Source: Clostridium scatologenes
Lineage (GTDB): Bacteria; Bacillota; Clostridia; Clostridiales; Clostridiaceae
Direction: 5' to 3'
Length of the DNA stretch: 64,000 bases
Assembly (NCBI RefSeq): GCF_000968375.1
Contig: NZ_CP009933.1
Coordinates: forward strand, 1,736,001 to 1,800,000
Under the pieces are notes generated by a model that saw only the letters and a program-made list of their open reading frames with translations, was not told where the DNA came from and did not search any database. Made by a program: the position numbers and the translations under genes. Shown here one piece after another: positions 52,255 to 59,950 of this stretch (the first letter of the stretch is position 1; every line of letters begins with the position of its first letter).

Positions 52255-53512
52255 CTATATTACCTCCTAAAGCTCTGAAGTGTTTCCAAAAATCTGGATA
52301 TGACTTTTTAACACAAGATGCATCTTTTATTATAACAGGCTCACTGCATTTTATGGAAGCTACTGCTAATGCCATAGCTATACGATGATCATTCCAGCTT
52401 TGAACCTCTCCACCTTTAAGACTTTCTTTTCCTCTTATTATAAGTCCATCCTCTTTTTCCTCTATGTCTGCTCCAAGCCTGTTAAGTTCTGTACTTATTG
52501 CACTTAATCTATCAGATTCTTTAATTCTAAGTCTAGCTGCATTCACTATTTCTGTAGTACCTTCACTTAATGCTGCCAATGATGTCAATATAGGTACAAG
52601 ATCTGGGCACTGAGAAGCATCTATAATTGTTCCCTTTGTTTTAGAAGGTTCAGCCTTTATTTTATTTCCTTCTATAGAAATTTTACCATTCATACTTTTT
52701 ATTATATTAAGTATAGCTTTATCGCCTTGTAAAGAATTTATATCTAACCCTTCACATACTATATCACTTCCAAGTAATCCTGCTGCAAGCCAAAAGGCTG
52801 CTTGAGAAAAATCCCCTTCTACTTCACAATCTGACGATTTATAGCTTTGATTTCCTCTTATAATAAATTCCTTATATTCTCTATTTTCTATTTGTATGCC
52901 ATACTTTTTAAGCATATCCATAGTTAAGTCTACATAAGGTTTTGATTCCAATTCTGTAGTAATTTTTATTTTTGAATCTCCATCCAAAAGTGGAAGCGCA
53001 AACATCAATCCACTGATAAATTGAGAACTTATATCTCCTCTAACTTTATATTCATCTGGTTTTAATTTACCTTCTATAGTTAATGGAAGTTTTCCATTTG
53101 CATTATCATATTTAAGTTTTTGTTCATCAAATATATTGTAGTAGCATTTTAAAGGTCTTTCTATAAGCTTTCCATTTCCTTTAAAAGTAAGTTTCTCCCC
53201 AGTTGTTGCTCCTACTGGTATTAAAAATCTAAGTGTTGACCCAGATTCTGAACAATCCATACTTGAATTTATAGGTTCTAACTTTTCCAATCCTCTTATT
53301 TGAAGTGAATTTTTTTCCTTTTTAATTCTTACTCCTAAATTCTTCATTACATCACAAGTAGCTTCTACATCTTCTGAAAAAACTACATTAGATATATTAC
53401 TAATTCCCTTTGAGAGTCCAGCACAAATTACTGCTCTATGACAAGCACTTTTTGAAGTTGGAACTTCTACTTTTCCACCGAGATTACTTGGATTAATCAT
53501 TACATATTTCAT
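52232..53512 (-). CDS. aroA: EPSP synthase
   Basis: This 426-aa enzyme joins shikimate 3-phosphate and phosphoenolpyruvate. Visible motifs are PTSKSACHRAVICAGLSKG at the N-terminus, SGSTLRFLIPVGA, GDISSQFISGLMFALP and, late, RIKESDRLSAISTELNRLGA. The active-site segment reads VGATTGE, where glyphosate-sensitive enzymes have a similar glycine-containing loop; I do not infer a sensitivity class. It lies between aroB and aroC. Confidence 0.97.
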   Translation of the reverse strand: MKYVMINPSNLGGKVEVPTSKSACHRAVICAGLSKGISNISNVVFSEDVEATCDVMKNLGVRIKKEKNSLQIRGLEKLEPINSSMDCSESGSTLRFLIPVGATTGEKLTFKGNGKLIERPLKCYYNIFDEQKLKYDNANGKLPLTIEGKLKPDEYKVRGDISSQFISGLMFALPLLDGDSKIKITTELESKPYVDLTMDMLKKYGIQIENREYKEFIIRGNQSYKSSDCEVEGDFSQAAFWLAAGLLGSDIVCEGLDINSLQGDKAILNIIKSMNGKISIEGNKIKAEPSKTKGTIIDASQCPDLVPILTSLAALSEGTTEIVNAARLRIKESDRLSAISTELNRLGADIEEKEDGLIIRGKESLKGGEVQSWNDHRIAMALAVASIKCSEPVIIKDASCVKKSYPDFWKHFRALGGNIDEWSLGQ

Positions 53513-53531
53513 AAAATTTAGCCCCCTATTT

Positions 53532-54593
53532 TTAAATATAATTTTCTATTTCCTTAATGGACACTTTTTTAATAAAACCTTCACCTATTTTATTTAGAAG
53601 AATTAAATTAATATTTTCCCCACTACTCTTCTTATCCAATTTTATTGTGTGAAGTATTTTTTCTTTGTCCATTTCTATTCTTTTGTATGGTAATCCATAC
53701 TTCATAAGTATTTTTTTTATAAAATTATGAGTGCCAATTTTAGTAATATTAAGTTCTTCACTTCTTCTAGTTATTTCAGCCATGCCTATAGCAACAGCTT
53801 CACCATGAGTATATTTGCTGTAATTAAAATATTCTTCTACAGCATGCCCCAAAGTATGACCAAAATTCAAAATCATTCTTTCACCTAAATCCTTCTCATC
53901 ACTCTCCACTACTTTCTTTTTTATATTACAGCATGTGTATATTATCTTTTCTATGTTTTCTAAAAGTTCTTCATCATCCTTATAATTCATAAGTGTTCTA
54001 AATATACTTTCATCTCTTATACATCCGTACTTTATTACTTCTGCTAATCCATCATGCAAAAATCTTTTATCCAAAGTTTTGAGTAATTCTGGATCTATAA
54101 AAACAGCTTTAGGTTGATAAAAGCTTCCTACTAAATTTTTTCCCCAAGGTAAATCCACAGCAACTTTACCACCCACACTGCTATCTACTTGAGCTAAAAG
54201 TGATGTAGGTATTTGTATATATGGTATTCCTCTTAAATAGGTAGCAGCTGCAAAGCCACCTAAATCACCAACAACACCACCACCAAAGGTTAATATTAAA
54301 TCCCCTCTTGTGAGATTAAAATTAGTAAAATCCTCATACAACTTTTTTAGTGTATCTATAGATTTACTTTTTTCTCCTGGTTCTATGGAAATAATCTTTG
54401 TTTTAAAATTTTTATCCTGTATAGTTTTGTTTAAAGCTTTTACATATAATTTTTCCAAATTCTTGTCTGTTACTATAAGAATTTTTTTATTTTCATGGTT
54501 TTCTTTCAAATAAGCTGCTATTTTTTCAAAAATGTTTTTTTCAATATAAATTTTATAACTATTATCTTTAAGTTTTACTTCAATTATTTTCAT
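53532..54593 (-). CDS. aroB: 3-dehydroquinate synthase
   Basis: This 353-aa NAD- and metal-dependent enzyme makes 3-dehydroquinate from DAHP. It has the NAD-binding GGGVVGDLGGFAAATYLRG, the metal ligands in EVIKYG and NFGHTLGHAVEE, and HGEAVAIGM. It begins three bases after the tyrA stop and has a weak ribosome binding site, so translation is probably coupled. The next step enzyme, dehydroquinate dehydratase, is not in this operon. Confidence 0.97.
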   Translation of the reverse strand: MKIIEVKLKDNSYKIYIEKNIFEKIAAYLKENHENKKILIVTDKNLEKLYVKALNKTIQDKNFKTKIISIEPGEKSKSIDTLKKLYEDFTNFNLTRGDLILTFGGGVVGDLGGFAAATYLRGIPYIQIPTSLLAQVDSSVGGKVAVDLPWGKNLVGSFYQPKAVFIDPELLKTLDKRFLHDGLAEVIKYGCIRDESIFRTLMNYKDDEELLENIEKIIYTCCNIKKKVVESDEKDLGERMILNFGHTLGHAVEEYFNYSKYTHGEAVAIGMAEITRRSEELNITKIGTHNFIKKILMKYGLPYKRIEMDKEKILHTIKLDKKSSGENINLILLNKIGEGFIKKVSIKEIENYI

Positions 54594-54596
54594 AAT

Positions 54597-55454
54597 CTAT
54601 ACCATCTTCTTTCTCCTTGCAGTGGCATTTCTAAATATATGTTTTAAAGTATTTTCATCCTCTGACATTATAGCATTTTTTATTTTTTCCATGGATTTTT
54701 GAAATCTTTCTATCTCATTAATCAAATTATCTGAATTAAGAAAGAATAACTCTGACCACAAGGTAGAATTTATAACCGCAACACGAGTAGCATCTTTAAA
54801 GCTTCCCCCAGTAAAAGTTTCTATATTATTTTCTGCAAAATCTGAATCCATAAGTGATACCGCTATAACATGTGGAAGCTGACTTGTAAATGATATTATC
54901 TTATCATGTTCTTCAGGTGATATACTTATTACTTTCTTACAACCTATAGCTCTTGCCATCTTTTCTATTAGCATTATATTTTCCTTAAGATTTCTTTCTG
55001 TAGGTGTAATTATATAATTAGCATTATTAAAAATATCATCAGAAGCAACCTTGATTCCCTTTGATTCTTTTCCTGCCATTGGATGTCCTCCAACAAAATC
55101 CAGTTCATCAGGCAAAAAAGAGTTTATAATATCTATTAATCCTTCCTTTATCCCACAAGTATCTGTTATTACAGCTCCTTTTTTAAAATCACCTATATTG
55201 CTTTTCATAAATTTCACAATTTCTTCAGGATAAGTGGCCATAATAACTAAATCTGCTTTTCTCAAAGCTTCTTTTCCATCTGTAAATCCTTGGTCTATTA
55301 TTCCTCTATTTACAGCTTCTTTTAATGAATTTTCATCTACATCTATACCACTTATACTTAAAGGATTTAATTTTCTTAATGCCATAGCATATGATCCACC
55401 TATAAGCCCTAAACCAACAATAACTATATTAAAGTTAAAATCACATTCCTCCAA
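54597..55454 (-). CDS. tyrA: Prephenate dehydrogenase
   Basis: This 285-aa TyrA oxidises prephenate to 4-hydroxyphenylpyruvate. The NAD-binding motif is IVIVGLGLIGGSYAMAL at the start; FVGGHPMAGKESKG and TSQLPHVIAVSLMDS are substrate-site segments. No ACT domain follows, unlike many Gram-positive TyrA proteins, so tyrosine feedback may work otherwise. The start is uncertain: I favour TTG at 55454 after GGGGGTGG, over a TTG at 55469 that directly follows the aroF stop. Confidence 0.92.
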   Translation of the reverse strand: MEECDFNFNIVIVGLGLIGGSYAMALRKLNPLSISGIDVDENSLKEAVNRGIIDQGFTDGKEALRKADLVIMATYPEEIVKFMKSNIGDFKKGAVITDTCGIKEGLIDIINSFLPDELDFVGGHPMAGKESKGIKVASDDIFNNANYIITPTERNLKENIMLIEKMARAIGCKKVISISPEEHDKIISFTSQLPHVIAVSLMDSDFAENNIETFTGGSFKDATRVAVINSTLWSELFFLNSDNLINEIERFQKSMEKIKNAIMSEDENTLKHIFRNATARRKKMV

Positions 55455-55472
55455 TGTAACCACCCCCAAATT

Positions 55473-56486
55473 TTAGATTGCCTTTTTCTCTATTTTAGCT
55501 ATTTGTGATAATTCCTTCATAAGTTCTTTAAATCTCTCTGGTTTTATAGATTGTTGTCCATCACACTTTGCATTAGCTGGATCATTGTGTACTTCAATGA
55601 TAAGTCCATCTGCTCCTACTGCTAGAGCCGCTTTTGCTAAGGGTTCTACCATCCACCACATTCCTGCTGAATGGCTTGGATCAACTATGATAGGTAAGTG
55701 ACTTAATCTTTTTATTGCAGGTATAGCACTTAAATCTAAGGTATTTCTCGTATATGTTTCGAAGGTTCTTATACCTCTTTCACACAATATTACATTTTCA
55801 TTTCCACCTGCCATTATATATTCAGCAGACATGATTAATTCCTCAATGGTTGCGGATAAGCCTCTTTTTAAAAGAATTGGTTTTCTTGTTTTTCCGAGTT
55901 GTTTTAATAAATCAAAGTTTTGCATGTTTCTTGCACCCACTTGAATAACATCTACATCTTCAACAAATGTATCTATCATATCAGCAGACATTATCTCTGT
56001 TACTATAGGAAGTCCTGTTTCTTTTCTTGCAAGCTTAAGAAGTTCTAATCCTTCTTGCTTAAGTCCTTGAAAACTGTATGGTGAGGTTCTAGGTTTGAAA
56101 GCTCCTCCTCTTAAAAATCCAGCTCCACTTTCCTTTACCGTTTTTGCAATTTCTAAGATTTGCTCTTCACTTTCTACCGAACAAGGTCCTGCCATAATAG
56201 CTATCTTATCTCCACCTATTACTTGATCATTAACTTTTATTTCTGAATTACTTGGATGAAATAATCTATTTGCTAATTTAAAAGGCTGTTGTACTTTAGT
56301 AACTCTTTCTACACATTCATTAGCCTGAATTTTATCAGGATCAAGCTTTGTAGTATCTCCAACAATTCCTAATATACATTGATTTTCTCCTTGTATTAAA
56401 TTCACTCTACAGCCCTCCATCTCTATTCTCTCTTTTATTCTTTCTATTTCCTCTCTTGTTGCACCACATCTCATAATTACTACCAT
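55473..56486 (-). CDS. aroF: DAHP synthase with N-terminal regulatory domain
   Basis: This 337-aa type I-beta enzyme makes DAHP from phosphoenolpyruvate and erythrose 4-phosphate. It has an N-terminal ferredoxin-like regulatory domain (about residues 1-70, MRCGATREEIERIKERIEME) like the Thermotoga enzyme, then the catalytic barrel with IAIMAGPCSVES, GGAFKPRTSPYSFQG, LLKRGLSATIEE and IVDPSHSAGMW. It is the first gene of the biosynthetic operon and the entry of carbon into it. I see no T-box or attenuator in the 170-base leader. Confidence 0.95.
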   Translation of the reverse strand: MVVIMRCGATREEIERIKERIEMEGCRVNLIQGENQCILGIVGDTTKLDPDKIQANECVERVTKVQQPFKLANRLFHPSNSEIKVNDQVIGGDKIAIMAGPCSVESEEQILEIAKTVKESGAGFLRGGAFKPRTSPYSFQGLKQEGLELLKLARKETGLPIVTEIMSADMIDTFVEDVDVIQVGARNMQNFDLLKQLGKTRKPILLKRGLSATIEELIMSAEYIMAGGNENVILCERGIRTFETYTRNTLDLSAIPAIKRLSHLPIIVDPSHSAGMWWMVEPLAKAALAVGADGLIIEVHNDPANAKCDGQQSIKPERFKELMKELSQIAKIEKKAI

Positions 56487-56655
56487 AAAATAAACCTCCT
56501 TAAAATTTTAAAAATGTTATTTTGTATATTGCTTTTATATTAAATAATTTATTTGCCGGCTTAAAATTATTTTTATAAATTTTAGATTAAATTGTTATTT
56601 TTTTCATAAAATACATGATATAATTGAGTACTTTACCTCATTATGGATAAAAAAA

Positions 56656-56679
56656 AGTAAGGCTCTAATGAGCCTTACT
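56656..56679 (-). terminator. Terminator of the small gene at 56701
   Basis: AGTAAGGCTC and GAGCCTTACT form a perfect 10-bp stem with a TAAT loop, followed on the minus strand by eight T residues. It isolates the small gene from the aro operon downstream. Confidence 0.92.
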
Positions 56680-56700
56680 AAACAAATTAAATGTATAGTG

Positions 56701-56871
56701 CTATACGCATAGCATTTCTTTACACCAATTAAATTTCGATCTATTAAACTCATTGAAAAAAAGAATATATATTTTTTTGCAGAAAAAGTAACCAGCGCTA
56801 AAATAAAAGTAGCCCCAGCTAAAATAAAAATAATATTTTCCGCTTATTCCCTTTCCAATGATATTTTTCAT
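56701..56871 (-). CDS. Small aromatic-rich protein, 56 aa
   Basis: I do not recognise this 56-residue protein. After a short basic start (MKNIIGKGISGK) it has two near-repeats, YYFYFSWGYFYFS and AGYFFCKKIYILFF, and ends with NRSKFNWCKEMLCV. It is dominated by Tyr and Phe and has three Cys. It is nonetheless well supported as a gene: GGAGGG lies seven bases before the ATG, a consensus promoter is 60-90 bases upstream and a strong terminator follows. It could be a membrane-active peptide, a precursor peptide or a spore-structure protein; the sequence does not decide. Confidence 0.65.
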   Translation of the reverse strand: MKNIIGKGISGKYYFYFSWGYFYFSAGYFFCKKIYILFFNEFNRSKFNWCKEMLCV

Positions 56872-56933
56872 GATTTTTCCCTCCAAAACAATTTTTATTG
56901 GTTTATGTTAAAATTAACTTGATATTAGTTGTA

Positions 56934-56961
56934 ATTATAACATATATTTTTATGATGTCAA
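56934..56961 (-). promoter_or_regulatory. Consensus promoter of the small aromatic-rich gene
   Basis: Minus-strand TTGACA (56956-56961) and TATAAT (56934-56939) are 16 bases apart. Both hexamers are perfect. It is one of two back-to-back promoters in the 389-base gap 56872-57260. Confidence 0.8.
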
Positions 56962-57150
56962 TAAATAATTTTATCTTTTTTAATATTATGATTTTTCATA
57001 TATACTTAGTTCAATATTTTATATTCTATTTACTAAAGCATAACAACTACTATATTAAAGCAAGAACCAGCTTTTATACGCGATGCTAACTATTTTTTTG
57101 TACATGTTGTAATTTGCTTTAAATTGAAAAATTTTAATAACAATTGAGCT

Positions 57151-57178
57151 TTGTACTTTTTTCATTATATGGTATAAT
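57151..57178 (+). promoter_or_regulatory. Promoter of the small membrane protein gene
   Basis: TTGTAC (57151-57156) and TATAAT (57173-57178) are 16 bases apart on the plus strand. The gene starts about 80 bases downstream. It is divergent from the promoter at 56934-56961; the sequence between them is AT-rich without other signals. Confidence 0.7.
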
Positions 57179-57260
57179 ATACTCCATAACACATGGTGAA
57201 TTACTCTTTTATGTGTATAATTTAAAAAATATAAATATATCAATTAGGAGGTTTATTTTT

Positions 57261-57467
57261 ATGATAATCTTAACAATACTTTTATCTGCTGTAGTATTCA
57301 TTCTTTTGGGTTCAGTAATTGCTGCAGTAGCACTACCTATATTTGCTTTTATTTTTGCTATAGGTATAGTAATTTCAATTTTAGCACTAATATTTAAAAT
57401 AATTTTTGCTGGACCTTTATTTATTTTAATGATAATTATAGCATTATATTATTTTTTCAAAAGATAA
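57261..57467 (+). CDS. Small integral membrane protein, 68 aa
   Basis: This 68-aa protein is almost wholly hydrophobic, with two long segments (MIILTILLSAVVFILLGSVI to FAIGIVISILAL, and AGPLFILMIIIALYYF) and a basic end KR. The ATG at 57261 follows AGGAGG at 9 bases; a longer frame from 57144 overlaps the promoter and is rejected. It has its own promoter and a strong terminator. No family is recognised; it could be a membrane stress or phage-shock-type small protein, but nothing proves that. Confidence 0.7.
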   Translation: MIILTILLSAVVFILLGSVIAAVALPIFAFIFAIGIVISILALIFKIIFAGPLFILMIIIALYYFFKR

Positions 57468-57484
57468 TATAATATTATAATAAA

Positions 57485-57515
57485 TAAGACTTTGCAAATT
57501 AAATGCAAAGTCTTA
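57485..57515 (+). terminator. Terminator of the small membrane protein gene
   Basis: TAAGACTTTGCA (57485-57496) pairs perfectly with 57504-57515 around AATTAAA and is followed by a run of T residues on the plus strand. Confidence 0.92.
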
Positions 57516-57595
57516 TTTTTTTTTTAAAAGTTGTAACTATTTTTTACTTTCTTAATACTATATATAGTGAAGATAGATTTTACGGAGGTATGTAC

Positions 57596-58282
57596 ATGTA
57601 CTATCAAAATGATAGCGAAAATACTAATACTGATATTGACATTGATATGGATCAAAGTCGTCATCATCATCACAGACGTGATTGTTGCTGTATGCCATTT
57701 TTCCCTTGGATGGGCGGTTGCTCTCCTTGGTTTGGCGGCTGGGGTGGTTGTTCTCCTTGGTTTGGTGGTGGCTGTGGCTCTCCTTGGTTTGGTGGTGGCT
57801 CTCCTTGGTTCGGTGGTGGATTCCAAGGTGCCGGTGCTCAAGCAAGTTGTTCTTGTGGCGCTGGAATGCGTGGTGAAGATCTAGATATTGACATGGATCA
57901 AAGCCGTCACCATCACCACAGACGTGATTGCTGCTGTATGCCATTTTTCCCTTGGATGTGCTCACCTTGGATGTTATCACCTTGGATGAACTCACCTTGG
58001 TTCGGTGGTGGATTTGGATTCCCTACAGCAGGAGCTCAAGCAAACTGTTCTTGTGGAGCTGGAGCAGGATTCCCATTCCAAGGTGCCGGTGCTAAAGCAA
58101 ATTGTTCTTGTGGAGCTGGAATGCGCAGCGAAGATGATGATATTGATATGGATATGGATGAGGATAGATTTTATCCTTACTACAAATATCCTAAATATCA
58201 TAAATACCCATATTATCCATATTACCCTTATTACCCTTATTATCCTAAATACCCTTATCATAGAGACTATTTACCTTTGTAA
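57596..58282 (+). CDS. His/Cys/Trp/Gly-rich repetitive protein, possible spore coat or metal-binding
   Basis: This 228-aa low-complexity protein is built of repeats. A 25-residue block with DQSRHHHHRRDCCCMPFFPW occurs twice, identically (residues 15-39 and 97-121). The unit SPWFGG recurs, a CSCGAG unit occurs three times (near 85, 151 and 170), acidic DIDMD stretches separate the blocks, and the tail (193-228) is Tyr/Pro-rich (YPYYPYY repeats). It has 16 Cys and 10 His in all, so metal binding or disulfide cross-linking is likely. The ATG at 57596 follows GGAGG at seven bases. Composition recalls clostridial spore coat proteins; I infer a structural role and find no known family. Confidence 0.7.
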   Translation: MYYQNDSENTNTDIDIDMDQSRHHHHRRDCCCMPFFPWMGGCSPWFGGWGGCSPWFGGGCGSPWFGGGSPWFGGGFQGAGAQASCSCGAGMRGEDLDIDMDQSRHHHHRRDCCCMPFFPWMCSPWMLSPWMNSPWFGGGFGFPTAGAQANCSCGAGAGFPFQGAGAKANCSCGAGMRSEDDDIDMDMDEDRFYPYYKYPKYHKYPYYPYYPYYPYYPKYPYHRDYLPL

Positions 58283-58304
58283 ATTAAAGATTCATTCAAA
58301 TTCT

Positions 58305-58345
58305 ATTAATGGAACGTTTGAAATTTATTCAAATGTTCCATTAAT
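58305..58345 (+). terminator. Terminator of the repetitive protein gene
   Basis: ATTAATGGAACGTTTGAA (58305-58322) pairs with 58328-58345 with one G-U pair, leaving a short loop. A T-rich stretch follows on the plus strand. Confidence 0.85.
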
Positions 58346-58392
58346 ATCCTTTTCTAAACAAAATCTATATGATTTCAGATTATTGATTTAAT

Positions 58393-58833
58393 TCATGCCA
58401 TATTTAAAATAAAACTCAATATTTTACTGCATATATCTTTAAATTTTACCTCTAAGTCATTACTCAATCCTATACTCATATCTATGCTTCCAATCTCTAT
58501 GCCTATAAAATATCCTTTTATTTCTATTTTATATATATTAATCAAATCCATTAATCCTAACGAATGTACAGCACAATGCTCTCTTATTTTTTTTACATCT
58601 TTAATTTTCTTAAATGTTAAATCGCCGGGAATCCTATCAGAAAAATATGAATCTGCAATGTAGAATTCATCAACATTATTTAATTTAGAAAAGCAGAAAT
58701 CCACATCCGTTTCTCCAATTATTACTTCTATCCCATTATCCTCCAAAACACTTTTTATATTTTCAAGCACAAAAATAGCTATTCCATCATCTAGCATAAG
58801 TTTATTCCCTACACCTATAACTACTTTTTTCAT
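58393..58833 (-). CDS. Hydrogenase maturation protease
   Basis: This 146-aa nickel-sensing endopeptidase of the HycI/HyaD family trims the C-terminus of the hydrogenase large subunit after nickel insertion. It begins VVIGVGNKLMLDDGIAIFVLE, with the conserved GxGN and the metal-binding Asp, and has the later VHSLGL histidine motif. Its start overlaps the hypB stop as ATGA. It is the last gene of the hydrogenase operon, and its target is probably the C-terminal tail of the protein at 59951. Confidence 0.92.
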   Translation of the reverse strand: MKKVVIGVGNKLMLDDGIAIFVLENIKSVLEDNGIEVIIGETDVDFCFSKLNNVDEFYIADSYFSDRIPGDLTFKKIKDVKKIREHCAVHSLGLMDLINIYKIEIKGYFIGIEIGSIDMSIGLSNDLEVKFKDICSKILSFILNMA

Positions 58834-59492
58834 ATTGATATTTTTTCATTGGCTTTTTGCAAAATCCAATTTGATAATTTATCCATGCCTTTATTATTGA
58901 TACAGGAAGTTTCAAAAACTTTAATTTTAGAATTCACTTTGTTAATATCCTTATAAAATTCTTCCTTGCTAAAATTAGTAAAATCTATTAGATCTATTTT
59001 ATTTAAAATCAATACTTCACTTTTTTCAAACATAAGTGGATATTTTAATGGTTTATCGTTTCCCTCTGTTACACTAAGCACACATACTTTCATATCTTCT
59101 CCTACTTCAAATTCTGCAGGACATACTAAATTGCCCACATTTTCTATGATAATCATATCTAAATTTCTCAAATCTAAATTAAGCACTGCCTCTCTTATCA
59201 TATCTGCATCTAAATGGCAAGCTCCTGAAGTATTTATTTGTACCACTGGAATACCTTTAGCTTCTATTCTATCTGCATCCTTAGTAGTGTATATATCGCC
59301 TTCTATTACTGCTATATTTAAATTCTTTTTAATATTGCAAATTAACTTTTCAAGTATAGACGTTTTACCTGAACCCGGCGCACTCATCAAATTTATTACA
59401 AATATATTTTCATCATCAAAAATCTTTTTATTTTCTAAAGCAATTTCTTCATTAGTATGAAGCATATTTACAATAACTTTAATTTCACTCAT
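58830..59492 (-). CDS. hypB: Hydrogenase nickel incorporation GTPase HypB
   Basis: This 220-aa GTPase delivers nickel to the hydrogenase with HypA. It has the P-loop LMSAPGSGKTS near residue 35, the inter-subunit metal site in SGACHLDADM, and the guanine motif NKID. The N-terminal histidine-rich or CxxCGC nickel-storage region of some HypB proteins is absent. The ribosome binding site AAGGAG is good. It directly follows hypA and overlaps the protease gene. Confidence 0.95.
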   Translation of the reverse strand: MSEIKVIVNMLHTNEEIALENKKIFDDENIFVINLMSAPGSGKTSILEKLICNIKKNLNIAVIEGDIYTTKDADRIEAKGIPVVQINTSGACHLDADMIREAVLNLDLRNLDMIIIENVGNLVCPAEFEVGEDMKVCVLSVTEGNDKPLKYPLMFEKSEVLILNKIDLIDFTNFSKEEFYKDINKVNSKIKVFETSCINNKGMDKLSNWILQKANEKISI

Positions 59493-59495
59493 ATT

Positions 59496-59837
59496 TTATT
59501 CTCCTTCTATAGAATATAAATATAATTCATATCCATTTACAATTTGTGATGAAAAGCTTCCACACCTTGGACACAATTTATTAAAATGATCTATTGGATA
59601 GTTTTCCTTGCACTCTTCACAATAAGCCATAGCCTTTACTTTATCTATGCAAAGCTCTGCATCTCTTAACATAGAATAATTTTTAAGCTCATTAAACGCA
59701 AAATTTAAAGCCTCATCCATTACCCCTGACAACTCACCAATCTTTAGTGTAACTTTTCTTATAGTCTTAAAGTTACATTCCTCAGCCTTTTTAAGTACAA
59801 TATCTATAGTGCTTTCCATTATGGATATCTCATGCAA
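59496..59837 (-). CDS. hypA: Hydrogenase nickel chaperone HypA
   Basis: This 113-aa protein has the zinc-finger pair CEEC and CPRC (YCEECKENYPIDH, LCPRCGS) and the N-terminal nickel-binding motif. I place the start at TTG 59837, because GGAAGG is eight bases before it and the protein then begins MHEISI with the essential His2; an ATG two codons upstream is only two bases from the site and would bury the histidine. It lies between the hydrogenase large subunit gene and hypB, 113 bases after the former. Confidence 0.93.
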   Translation of the reverse strand: MHEISIMESTIDIVLKKAEECNFKTIRKVTLKIGELSGVMDEALNFAFNELKNYSMLRDAELCIDKVKAMAYCEECKENYPIDHFNKLCPRCGSFSSQIVNGYELYLYSIEGE

Positions 59838-59950
59838 TCTCATCACCTTCCTAAAAATATGCACCATATTTTAAGTATATTTCCACGTAAGTAAATATAG
59901 GCGAAGTAACTTTCAACTGCCCCCTTATGTGGCATAATTTTTAAATTTCC

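Noticed and set aside
56487..56650. T-box or attenuator before aroF
   Set aside because: No specifier hairpin, T-box sequence or leader peptide is visible; the leader is short and AT-rich.
57503..57595. Upstream extension of the repeat protein
   Set aside because: It would begin within the preceding terminator. GGAGG fits the ATG at 57596.
57596..58282. CRISPR-like array
   Set aside because: The repeats are coding, irregular in spacing and match the protein repeats; no array elsewhere in the window.
57524..58391. Overlapping frames in the repeat-protein region
   Set aside because: Several long frames exist on both strands because the DNA is repetitive; only the frame at 57596 has a good ribosome site and sensible protein design.
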